This document shows, one piece after another, positions 1 to 5,808 of a stretch of DNA of 7,463 nt (position 1 is its first letter; every line of letters begins with the position of its first letter). The notes beneath the pieces were generated by a model, which saw nothing but the letters and a program-made list of their open reading frames with translations, ran no database searches and was not told the DNA's origin. The position numbers and the translations under genes are program-made. Where the stretch lies: NCBI GenBank assembly GCA_934184665.1, contig CAKPSX010000037.1, forward strand, positions 1-7,463, in the 5' to 3' direction. This DNA is from an uncultured Clostridia bacterium. Lineage in GTDB: Bacteria > Bacillota > Clostridia > TANB77 > CAG-508.

Positions 1-1548
1 TTTGACTTACCAGATAAGCAATGTCCTAAATGTGGTCATGCTCTAGCAAAAGATGGAATGGATATACCATTTGAAACATTCTTAGGATTTAATGGAGATA
101 AAGAGCCTGATATTGACTTAAACTTCTCAGGTGAATATCAAGCAAAAGCACACAAATATACTGAAGTAATATTTGGAAAAGGAACAACATTTAAAGCTGG
201 TACAATAGGTACAGTTGCTGATAAAACTGCATTTGGATATGTTAAAAATTATTTTGAAGAAAGACATATACCAGTAAATAAAGCAGAAATAGTAAGATTA
301 GCACAAGGATGTACAGGAATAAAAAGAACAACAGGTCAACATCCAGGTGGAATTATAGTTGTACCAAAAGGCAGAGAAATATATGAATTTTGTCCTGTAC
401 AACATCCAGCAGATGACCCAAACTCAGATATTATAACAACACATTTTGATTATCACTCAATTGATGCAAACTTATTAAAACTTGATATACTTGGACACGA
501 TGATCCGACAGTAATACGTATGTTACAAGATATTACAGGGATTGACCCAACAAAAGTACCATTAGATGATAAAGACACAATGTCAATATTTAGTTCTACA
601 AAAGCATTAGGCGTTACACCAGAACAAATACATTCAGAAGTTGGAAGCTTTGGTGTACCAGAGTTTGGAACTAAATTTGTTAGAGGAATGCTAGTAGATA
701 CAAAACCAAAAACATTTGATGAATTAATACGTATATCAGGTTTATCACATGGTACAGATGTATGGCTTGGAAATGCACAAAGCTTAATAGAAGCAGGAAC
801 AGTAACACTTAATGAGGCAATCTGTTGTAGAGATGATATAATGATATATCTTATAAAAAAAGGAGTACCTCCAAACCCTGCATTCAAAATAATGGAAACA
901 GTTCGTAAGGGAAAAGCATTAAAAGATCCTGCAAAATGGGAAGAATATAAAACATTGATGAGAGAACATGATGTTCCCGAATGGTACATAAAGTCATGTG
1001 AAAAAATAAAATACATGTTCCCAAAAGCGCATGCCGCAGCATATGTAACAAATGCATTTAGAATAGCATGGTTTAAGGTACATGAACCACTAGCATATTA
1101 TGCTGCATTTTTCTCAATTAGAGCAGCAGAAGATTTTGATAGTGATGTTATGATATTTGGAAAAGAAAAAGTAAAAAATAAAATGAAAGAAATAGATTTA
1201 CTTGGAAACAATGCAACACAAAAAGATAAAACAATGTATCCAGTTTTAGAATTAGTATTAGAAATGTATGAAAGAGGTTTAACATTTTTACCAATGGATT
1301 TATATAAATCTGATGCAAAAAAATTCAAGATTGAAGATGGAGCATTAAGACCTCCGCTAAATAGTATACCGGGTCTTGGAACAGTTGCGGCAGAAGGAAT
1401 TCAAAGAGCAAGAGAAGAAGATAAATTCATGTCAATTGATGACTTAAAGATAAGAGCAAAAATAGGTGATTCAGTAACAGAATTATTGAAAAAATATAAA
1501 TGCTTAGAAGGAATGAGTCAAAGTAATCAATTAAGCTTATTTGGATAA
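1..1548 (+). CDS. polC: DNA polymerase III alpha subunit, PolC type (C-terminal part, 5' truncated)
   Basis: The reading frame is open from the first base, so the window starts inside the gene; the first Met codon (58) is internal. About 515 C-terminal residues are present, against roughly 1,400-1,450 in full-length PolC. PolC is the replicative polymerase of low-GC Gram-positives and extends DNA at the replisome. The window opens on the second half of the palm-domain zinc-binding site (CPKCGH, codons 8-13). The palm aspartates follow: PDIDLNF with Asp codons at 109-111 and 115-117, and the third expected Asp in LLKLDILGHDD (484-486). Other family blocks are KRTTGQHPGGIIV, ISGLSHGTDVWLGNAQ and KYMFPKAHAAAY. 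The last residues, QLSLFG (1528-1545), form the C-terminal beta-clamp-binding motif. All blocks are intact. The 3'-5' exonuclease and OB domains lie upstream of the window. Confidence 0.98.
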   Translation, partial: FDLPDKQCPKCGHALAKDGMDIPFETFLGFNGDKEPDIDLNFSGEYQAKAHKYTEVIFGKGTTFKAGTIGTVADKTAFGYVKNYFEERHIPVNKAEIVRLAQGCTGIKRTTGQHPGGIIVVPKGREIYEFCPVQHPADDPNSDIITTHFDYHSIDANLLKLDILGHDDPTVIRMLQDITGIDPTKVPLDDKDTMSIFSSTKALGVTPEQIHSEVGSFGVPEFGTKFVRGMLVDTKPKTFDELIRISGLSHGTDVWLGNAQSLIEAGTVTLNEAICCRDDIMIYLIKKGVPPNPAFKIMETVRKGKALKDPAKWEEYKTLMREHDVPEWYIKSCEKIKYMFPKAHAAAYVTNAFRIAWFKVHEPLAYYAAFFSIRAAEDFDSDVMIFGKEKVKNKMKEIDLLGNNATQKDKTMYPVLELVLEMYERGLTFLPMDLYKSDAKKFKIEDGALRPPLNSIPGLGTVAAEGIQRAREEDKFMSIDDLKIRAKIGDSVTELLKKYKCLEGMSQSNQLSLFG

Positions 1549-1576
1549 AATGATAACAAACAAGTAAATGCAAATA

Positions 1577-1599
1577 AAAGGTTTATGAGTAAAGCCTTT
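1577..1599 (+). terminator. weak hairpin after polC
   Basis: AAAGG (1577-1581) pairs with CCTTT (1595-1599), and the stem extends inward through a G-T pair and two T-A pairs. It lies 28 bases after the polC stop but is followed by TATCAAAAAA, not a T run. It is therefore a poor intrinsic terminator, and polC transcripts may read through into the DUF1294 gene. Confidence 0.25.
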
Positions 1600-1636
1600 A
1601 TCAAAAAACTCAAATATATTAATAAGGAAATTCAAA

Positions 1637-1939
1637 ATGTTTGAAAATGCAATAAATATAAGCGATATTTTTACTGTAAAGAATATAATTATATATTTAA
1701 TAGTAATTAATTTAATTGGATTTTATATGATGTGGTCTGATAAAAGAAAGGCAAAATGGGGAAAATGGAGAATTCCAGAAAACACACTTTTTATGGTTAC
1801 AGCATTAGGTGGTGGAATTGGAACAATTGCAGGAATGTACACATTCAGACATAAAACAAAAAAATTAAAATTTACAGTAGGACTACCTGCTATATTAATA
1901 TTAGAGATAATATTAGGAATATACTTAGCTTTACTTTAA
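1637..1939 (+). CDS. DUF1294 family small membrane protein
   Basis: A 100-residue protein with the DUF1294 pattern: a first membrane segment (about residues 13-33), then the signature SDKRKAKWGKWRIPE (34-48), a Gly-rich second hydrophobic segment with LGGGIGTIAGM (56-67), the FRHKTKK block (70-76), and a third hydrophobic segment to the C terminus (80-100). The length is normal for the family. The start is supported by AAGGAA at 1624-1629, 7 bases before the ATG. The function of DUF1294 proteins is not established; some family members carry an added cold-shock domain, which is absent here. The gene sits 88 bases after polC and may be cotranscribed with it, because no clear promoter separates them. 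A strong terminator follows immediately. Confidence 0.9.
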   Translation: MFENAINISDIFTVKNIIIYLIVINLIGFYMMWSDKRKAKWGKWRIPENTLFMVTALGGGIGTIAGMYTFRHKTKKLKFTVGLPAILILEIILGIYLALL

Positions 1940-1942
1940 AAG

Positions 1943-1998
1943 AAAAAATAGTTTATAAATGCACAACCTAGAATGTTTGCTTTTATAAACTATTTTTT
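1943..1998 (+). terminator. strong intrinsic terminator after DUF1294 gene
   Basis: A perfect 17-bp inverted repeat: arms 1943-1959 and 1982-1998, the right arm reading TTTATAAACTATTTTTT, with a 22-base loop. The T run is part of the 3' arm. The A run in the 5' arm means the hairpin could also terminate minus-strand transcripts. It ends the polC-DUF1294 transcription unit. Confidence 0.85.
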
Positions 1999-2099
1999 GT
2001 ATATTAAAATAACTCTAATATGTTCACATAATATAAATTAGATTAGAACGAAATAGTGTTCAAAGATACATAAAATATATAAATAAATTTTATAAAAAA

Positions 2100-2193
2100 T
2101 TATCAACAATTGATTGTGAATAAATTATGAAATAAATGTGCCTATTCAAAGTTATTCACAAAGTTTTCCACAGTATCCACAATATGTGGATAT
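2100..2193. promoter_or_regulatory. cluster of DnaA-box-like sites
   Basis: Six 9-mers resembling the DnaA box TTATNCACA lie within 94 bases. TTATTCACA at 2152-2160 (+) and its reverse form TGTGAATAA at 2115-2123 (-) match exactly. One-mismatch sites to TTATCCACA are TTTTCCACA at 2164-2172 (+), GTATCCACA at 2173-2181 (+) and TGTGGATAT at 2185-2193 (-). TTATCAACA at 2100-2108 (+) is weaker. The sites at 2173 and 2185 form an inverted repeat, TATCCACA-ATA-TGTGGATA (2174-2192). Very AT-rich DNA follows (2196-2300). This could be a regulatory or titration cluster controlling the downstream gene, or a replication-origin-like element. Genes on both sides point the same way, and dnaA is not visible, so an origin is not the first choice. 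Confidence 0.65.
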
Positions 2194-2195
2194 CG

Positions 2196-2230
2196 AAAAA
2201 TGTAAACTAAACTGTAAACATAATGTAAAA
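2196..2230 (+). repeat. TGTAAA direct repeats, copy 1 (contains 16-base word shared with 4122-4137)
   Basis: TGTAAAC at 2201-2207 and 2213-2219 and TGTAAAA at 2224-2230, spaced 12 and 11 bases, about one helical turn. The word AAAAATGTAAACTAAA (2196-2211) recurs exactly at 4122-4137, upstream of the next gene's promoter. The array sits 33 bases upstream of the -35 element at 2263 and may be a regulator-binding array. The binding protein is unknown. Confidence 0.45.
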
Positions 2231-2262
2231 AATGAAAATAAAATCAACATTTTGTAAAAAAC

Positions 2263-2291
2263 TTGCATAATTAAAAATAAAATTATATAAT
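2263..2291 (+). promoter_or_regulatory. sigma-A-type promoter for the acyl-CoA synthetase gene
   Basis: TTGCAT (2263-2268), a 17-bp spacer, and TATAAT (2286-2291). The predicted start near 2298 gives a leader of about 40 bases before the ATG at 2337. Confidence 0.7.
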
Positions 2292-2336
2292 ATGTAAGTA
2301 AAAATAAATGTATAAGAAATAAAGGATTGATGATAA

Positions 2337-4055
2337 ATGGAAACAAAAACAAGAAAAATGCAATTTACAGATTTAAAAGATATGTTAAAACAAACTGGAG
2401 AAGAATATGGAGAAAATATAGCATATTTATTAAGAACAGATAAAAATGATGAATTTAAAACAATAACACATAAAGAATTTAGAGATGAGATAAATGAATT
2501 AGGAACAGCTTTAACTCAAATGGGATTAAAAGATAAAAGAATAGCAATAATTTCAGAAAATAGATATGAATGGGAACTTGCATATTTAGCAATAGCAGCA
2601 GGAACAGGCGTTGTAGTTCCACTTGATAAAGCATTACCAGATAATGAATTAGAAAGCCTAATACTTCGTTCACAAGTTGATGCAATATTTTATTCAAGCA
2701 AATATGATGGAATAATGAATCAATTAAGAGAAAAGAAAAATACAAATTTACAATATTTCATTTCAATGGATTTAGAAGAAAATACAAATGGAATATATTC
2801 ACAAAAACAACTTGTTAATAAAGGCAAAAAATTAATTGAAGATGGAAATAATACATATATAAATGCAAAAATAGATAATGAGAAAATGGGGATAATGTTA
2901 TTCACATCAGGAACAACATCAATCTCAAAAGCCGTAATGTTATCACATAAAAATTTAGTTACAAATGTAATGGACATTGTTCAAGCATTTGATTTAACAG
3001 AAAAAGATAGACTATTATCATTTTTACCATTACATCATGTATTTGAATGTACAGTTGGATTTTTATACCCAATATCAATAGGTGCAAGTATTGCATTCAG
3101 CCAAGGCGTAAAACACATGACAGCAGATATAAAAGAACAAAATATAACTGCAATGATTTCAGTACCAGCAGTATTTGACATTGTTTACAAAAAAGTAATG
3201 AGAACAATTAAGAAAAATGGAAAATTAGAAAATGTAAAAAAAGGAATAAAATTAACACAATTACTATTAAAAGTAAAAATTGACCTTAGAGGAAGAGTAT
3301 TTAAGGAAGTTCATGAGAATTTAGGCCCAACATTAAAACTTGTTGTAACAGGTGGTGCAGCACTAGATCCTGAAACAGAAAAAGGATTTGAAGAATTAGG
3401 GTTTGACCTAGTTCAAGGATATGGTTTAACAGAAACTTCTCCTGTAATTGCAGCTGAAACTCCTAAAAACAGAAGACTTGGCTCAATAGGTAAAAAATTC
3501 AATAGTTTAGAAGTAAAAATTGATAATCCAAATGATGAAGGTGTAGGAGAATTAATGGCAAAAGGTCCATCAATAATGCTTGGATATTATGATAATGAAG
3601 AAGCAACAAAAGAAGCATTAGAACCAGATGGATGGTTCCACACAGGAGACTTAGCTAGAATTGATAAAGATGGATATATATTTATATGTGGTAGAAAGAA
3701 AAATGTAATAGTATTGAGCAATGGAAAAAACATATTCCCAGAAGAAATTGAAACATTACTAAATAAAGTAGAAGGAGTAAAAGAATCATTTGTCTTTGAA
3801 AAACGTGAAGAAGATGGAGATCCAAAAGTTTGCGTTGAATTAGTTTATGATAAAGAAATGATGGAAGAATTATATCAAGCTAAAGATGAGGATAAAATAA
3901 AAGAAATCTTATGGGAGAAGGTAAAAGAAGTAAATAAATTAATGCCAAAATATAAATATGTAAAGGAAATGATTATAACAGAAGAATCATTAATAAAAAC
4001 AACAACATTAAAAGTAAAACGTCATGAAGAACTAAAAAAAGTTTTAAGCAAATAG
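2337..4055 (+). CDS. long-chain acyl-CoA synthetase-like AMP-forming ligase
   Basis: A 572-residue ANL-superfamily adenylate-forming enzyme. It is expected to activate a carboxylic acid, most likely a fatty acid, to an acyl-AMP and then to an acyl-CoA in the cytoplasm or at the membrane face. The visible motifs are: the P-loop-like A3 motif TSGTTSISKAVMLSHKN starting at residue 190 (the usual Gly-x-Pro-Lys is Ser-Ile-Ser-Lys here); GYGLTETSP at 361-369; WFHTGD at 433-438, with the ATP-ribose-binding Asp438; the hinge block GRKKN (452-456) with SNGKNIFPEEIE after it; and the C-terminal catalytic Lys, probably K559, in TTTLKVKR. Length and order are normal for bacterial FadD/FAA-like ligases. 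AAAGGA at 2321-2326 serves the ATG. The gene has its own promoter and appears monocistronic. Chain-length preference cannot be read from the sequence. Confidence 0.93.
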   Translation: METKTRKMQFTDLKDMLKQTGEEYGENIAYLLRTDKNDEFKTITHKEFRDEINELGTALTQMGLKDKRIAIISENRYEWELAYLAIAAGTGVVVPLDKALPDNELESLILRSQVDAIFYSSKYDGIMNQLREKKNTNLQYFISMDLEENTNGIYSQKQLVNKGKKLIEDGNNTYINAKIDNEKMGIMLFTSGTTSISKAVMLSHKNLVTNVMDIVQAFDLTEKDRLLSFLPLHHVFECTVGFLYPISIGASIAFSQGVKHMTADIKEQNITAMISVPAVFDIVYKKVMRTIKKNGKLENVKKGIKLTQLLLKVKIDLRGRVFKEVHENLGPTLKLVVTGGAALDPETEKGFEELGFDLVQGYGLTETSPVIAAETPKNRRLGSIGKKFNSLEVKIDNPNDEGVGELMAKGPSIMLGYYDNEEATKEALEPDGWFHTGDLARIDKDGYIFICGRKKNVIVLSNGKNIFPEEIETLLNKVEGVKESFVFEKREEDGDPKVCVELVYDKEMMEELYQAKDEDKIKEILWEKVKEVNKLMPKYKYVKEMIITEESLIKTTTLKVKRHEELKKVLSK

Positions 4056-4104
4056 AGAAAGTTTAAAAAAATGTAATTAAAATGAAATAAAATTGACATA
4101 CAAA

Positions 4105-4137
4105 TGTAACATAATTGTAACAAAAATGTAAACTAAA
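4105..4137 (+). repeat. TGTAAC/TGTAAAC direct repeats, copy 2
   Basis: TGTAAC at 4105 and 4116 and TGTAAAC at 4127, exactly 11 bases apart. The last one lies in AAAAATGTAAACTAAA (4122-4137), identical to 2196-2211. As in the first intergenic region, the array lies just upstream of a promoter (-35 at 4153). Confidence 0.45.
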
Positions 4138-4152
4138 AAAGCCTCAAAAAAC

Positions 4153-4181
4153 TTGTAGTTTTACGGAAGTTGGTGTATAAT
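4153..4181 (+). promoter_or_regulatory. sigma-A-type promoter for the coiled-coil protein gene
   Basis: TTGTAG (4153-4158), a 17-bp spacer, and TATAAT (4176-4181). The predicted start near 4188 gives a leader of about 40 bases. The same 17-bp geometry is seen at the other promoters in the window. No clear terminator was found after the upstream ligase gene, so some read-through is possible. Confidence 0.65.
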
Positions 4182-4228
4182 AATATAGAATCAAATATAG
4201 CCCACATAGGAAAAAGGAGGTATTTGCG

Positions 4229-5197
4229 ATGTCTAAAAGATCAGGCATAGTAAATGTTAGAATGGTTATTACTGAAGAAAAAATACTATCAAATATAGAT
4301 AAAGTTCAAAAAATGATAAATCCAAAAAGCAAAAAGCAAATTGTTCAATTAGAAGATGACACATATTTCAAAGACTTGATTGAATCAATAAAAGCTTATT
4401 TAATAGAATATCCAAAGAAGAAAAATTTTCCAGTTAGTGTATATAAAGCAGCATATGGACTAGTTGAATATGCAACAAACCAGTTTGAGGAAAACACAAA
4501 AAAAGTTGAAGAATTAATCAGACAAAGAGAAGAAAATATCGCATTAGCAGGTAAATTAAAAGATTTAATTGAAACTGTAGAAAATAAAGAAACAAATTGG
4601 AAATCTAAAATTAAAGAAGCAGAAGGTTCTTTCTCAGATGATGTAATAGACACATTAAAACTAATAGGTAAAGACAAAAACAAACAAAGTCAAAATTACC
4701 AAGATGCATTAAAATTATTAAATGCAAGAGTTAATAATTTAGAAACAAACTTACACATTGAAATAGATATGGAAAGAATTGAAGATAGATCAAAAGCTTT
4801 AAGTTATATTGGAATAGAAATAGCAGATGCATTAAAGGTTATTCCAAAACCTGTAGAAGAAATTGAAGAAACAAAAGTTGAAGAAATTGCACCAGTACAA
4901 GTTGAAGAAAAGCCAAAAGCAAAGGCAAAAGCTAAAACAAAAGCAACAGCGAAAAAAGAAAAAGTAGAAGAAATGCCACAAGTTGCAGCTATTGAAGAAA
5001 ATAAAGTAGAAGAAGATAAAAAAGCAGAAATTCAAGAGATTGAAGAATATCAAGAATCAATTACATTTGATAAAAAACCATCTTTATGGCAAAGATTCAA
5101 AAATAGCAAGCTAGCAAGAGCAGTAACATATGTATTTAGAATAAGAATAAGAATCGAACTACCAAATGCATTACCAGAAGGTAGAGGAGAAAACTAA
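4229..5197 (+). CDS. uncharacterised coiled-coil protein with Lys/Glu-rich linker and basic C-terminal tail
   Basis: 322 residues; I do not recognise the family. The start is firm: AAGGAGG at 4214-4220, 8 bases before the ATG. There is no signal peptide or membrane segment, so it is probably cytoplasmic. Residues about 40-205 are rich in Glu, Lys, Asn and Leu and look helical, with coiled-coil stretches around 80-185. From about 210 to 280 there is a low-complexity linker of Pro/Glu/Val and Lys/Ala, including KAKAKAKTKATAKK (around 229-242), like histone-H1-type tails. The C terminus changes character: SLWQRFKNSKLARAVTYVF, then alternating Arg/Ile (RIRIRIEL) and PNALPEGRGEN. That block is basic, aromatic and low in repeats, so it is likely a folded or binding element. 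A nucleoid-, membrane- or scaffold-associated role is possible but is inference only. It has its own promoter and a strong terminator, and appears monocistronic. Confidence 0.88.
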   Translation: MSKRSGIVNVRMVITEEKILSNIDKVQKMINPKSKKQIVQLEDDTYFKDLIESIKAYLIEYPKKKNFPVSVYKAAYGLVEYATNQFEENTKKVEELIRQREENIALAGKLKDLIETVENKETNWKSKIKEAEGSFSDDVIDTLKLIGKDKNKQSQNYQDALKLLNARVNNLETNLHIEIDMERIEDRSKALSYIGIEIADALKVIPKPVEEIEETKVEEIAPVQVEEKPKAKAKAKTKATAKKEKVEEMPQVAAIEENKVEEDKKAEIQEIEEYQESITFDKKPSLWQRFKNSKLARAVTYVFRIRIRIELPNALPEGRGEN

Positions 5198-5226
5198 AAA
5201 ATGACGACTATGTCGTCATTTTTTTT
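5196..5226 (+). terminator. strong intrinsic terminator after the coiled-coil gene
   Basis: ATGACGAC (5201-5208), a TAT loop, and GTCGTCAT (5212-5219). The stem extends by A5196-A5200 pairing with T5220-T5224, and the T run continues to 5226. The stem overlaps the last two bases of the stop codon at 5195-5197. Confidence 0.92.
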
Positions 5227-5244
5227 AAACCATAAACTAGCAAT

Positions 5245-5289
5245 ATGCACCCTAAAATAATTGCAAAATGTATTGACTAATGGGTGCAT
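5245..5289. repeat. inverted repeat ATGCACCC / GGGTGCAT overlapping a promoter
   Basis: ATGCACCC at 5245-5252 and its exact reverse complement GGGTGCAT at 5282-5289, separated by 29 bases. The right half sits in the spacer of the promoter at 5273-5301, a position suited to an operator. The C/G triplets stand out against the AT-rich surroundings. Confidence 0.4.
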
Positions 5290-5301
5290 TTTTGGTATTA
5301 T
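5273..5301 (+). promoter_or_regulatory. sigma-A-type promoter of the leader / lectin-fold gene region
   Basis: TTGACT (5273-5278), a 17-bp spacer, and TATTAT (5296-5301). An overlapping TATAAT at 5299-5304 has a 20-bp spacer. It is the best promoter between the terminator at 5196-5226 and the gene at 5809, so transcription probably starts near 5308. Confidence 0.65.
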
Positions 5302-5516
5302 AATTTTGAAATAATTCTATGTTTAAAATGTAATAAAATTGGTAATAATAAATATAGAAATTTTGAGTGCGAAGTCTGAAAAATATTTTGCAATATGCGT
5401 TATAAGATTGGATTTTGAAAAGATAAAAATTTTTTTTGAGATTGGTTTTATGACAAAACGCGAGCAAAGCAATGTGGAAAACTTGAAGTAAGATTTAGCA
5501 AGAAAATCAAAATTCG

Positions 5517-5522
5517 AAGGAG
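5517..5522 (+). promoter_or_regulatory. ribosome binding site for the small ORF at 5532
   Basis: AAGGAG at 5517-5522 with a 9-base gap to ATG 5532. An in-frame TAG (5529-5531) directly precedes the ATG, which fixes this as the start if the ORF is translated. Confidence 0.5.
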
Positions 5523-5578
5523 AAAATGTAGATGAAAACTAGAATTGAGAAAACGAGCCTTGAAACCCTTGGGGCTGT

Positions 5579-5600
5579 AGAGAGAGAGAGAGAGAGAGAG
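5579..5600 (+). repeat. (AG)11 dinucleotide microsatellite
   Basis: Eleven uninterrupted AG units. Perfect dinucleotide tracts of this length are uncommon in bacterial genomes and are typical slippage sites. The tract lies where the two open frames of the small ORF (5532-5770) need a 2-base change to join. Confidence 0.95.
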
Positions 5601-5692
5601 TCTGCTTTACTAATGGTTATGTAAATTGCTTGTTGAAACAGGCAAACTTTAGTGATGTTCAAAAATATGAAAGTGAAATAAATAAATTTAAT

Positions 5693-5749
5693 AGAGATAG
5701 AGAGAAAGGCATAAAATTTTTATGTCTTTTTGTGCTATCTCTTTTTATT
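5693..5749 (+). terminator. long hairpin with T tail upstream of the lectin-fold gene
   Basis: The outer stem AGAGATAG (5693-5700) pairs with CTATCTCT (5735-5742). The inner stem 5703-5715 pairs with 5719-5731, with two G-U pairs and a 3-base loop. A TTTTTATT tail follows. The G-U pairs occur only in the + strand RNA, so the structure belongs to + transcription. It would either end a short RNA or attenuate expression of the gene at 5809, for which no separate strong promoter was found between 5750 and 5808. Confidence 0.6.
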
Positions 5750-5794
5750 ATGTGGTTGGAAAATAATTAGAAATTAAAAATTTATAAAAAGAAT

Positions 5795-5800
5795 GGAGAG
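5795..5800 (+). promoter_or_regulatory. ribosome binding site choosing ATG 5809
   Basis: GGAGAG at 5795-5800 lies 8 bases before ATG 5809. The in-frame GTG at 5800 overlaps this site and would lack one of its own, so ATG 5809 is preferred. Confidence 0.7.
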
Positions 5801-5808
5801 TGTGTATT

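Larger units (their letters stand above)
5308..5750 (+). ncRNA. candidate long leader or noncoding RNA
   Basis: This span runs from a promoter (5273-5301) to a long hairpin with a T tail (5693-5749), about 440 bases. It contains no intact ORF of normal size, so it may be a structured RNA or a long attenuated leader of the gene at 5809. It matches no RNA family I know. Competing reading: it holds remnants of a small gene. A frame open from 5357 to a TAA at 5489-5491 (possible TTG start at 5363, no ribosome binding site) encodes a peptide containing LDFEKIKIFFEIGF and MTKREQSNVENLK; the part after 5532 is described separately. A T8 run lies at 5430-5437, and GCAATATGC occurs at 5240-5248 and 5390-5398. 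Confidence 0.3.
5532..5770 (+). pseudogene. small ORF interrupted by a frameshift at an (AG)11 tract; possibly phase-variable
   Basis: As written, the ATG at 5532 gives a 30-residue peptide: MKTRIEKTSLETLGAV, an Glu/Arg run, then SALLMVM and TAA at 5622-5624. The Glu/Arg run is encoded by the (AG)11 tract (5579-5600). Another frame is open across and beyond the tract from 5564 to TAG 5768-5770. It reads VCFTNGYVNCLLKQ, then QKYESEINKFNRDREKG, then a hydrophobic end with FLCLFVLSLFIMWLENN. Losing one AG unit (or gaining two) would join the halves into a 78-residue protein with a C-terminal membrane segment, ending 38 bases before the next gene. That suggests a slippage switch, a decayed gene or a repeat-length sequencing error. 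Caution: the charged-then-hydrophobic end coincides with a long hairpin (5693-5742). A purine arm facing its pyrimidine complement would produce such a pattern by itself. Confidence 0.35.

Noticed and set aside
453..1016. 187-codon minus-strand open frame across polC
   Set aside because: The opposite strand encodes conserved PolC motifs throughout, so this is a shadow.
2043..2064. GAAC (2046-2049) and GTTC (2058-2061) as a LexA box
   Set aside because: The gap is 8 bases, whereas Gram-positive LexA sites have GAAC-N4-GTTC.
5252..5467. 71-codon minus-strand open frame in the 5227-5808 intergenic region
   Set aside because: The translation is Asn/Tyr/Phe/Ile-rich as expected from AT-rich noncoding DNA, and it overlaps the + strand promoter. 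No supporting start signal was seen.
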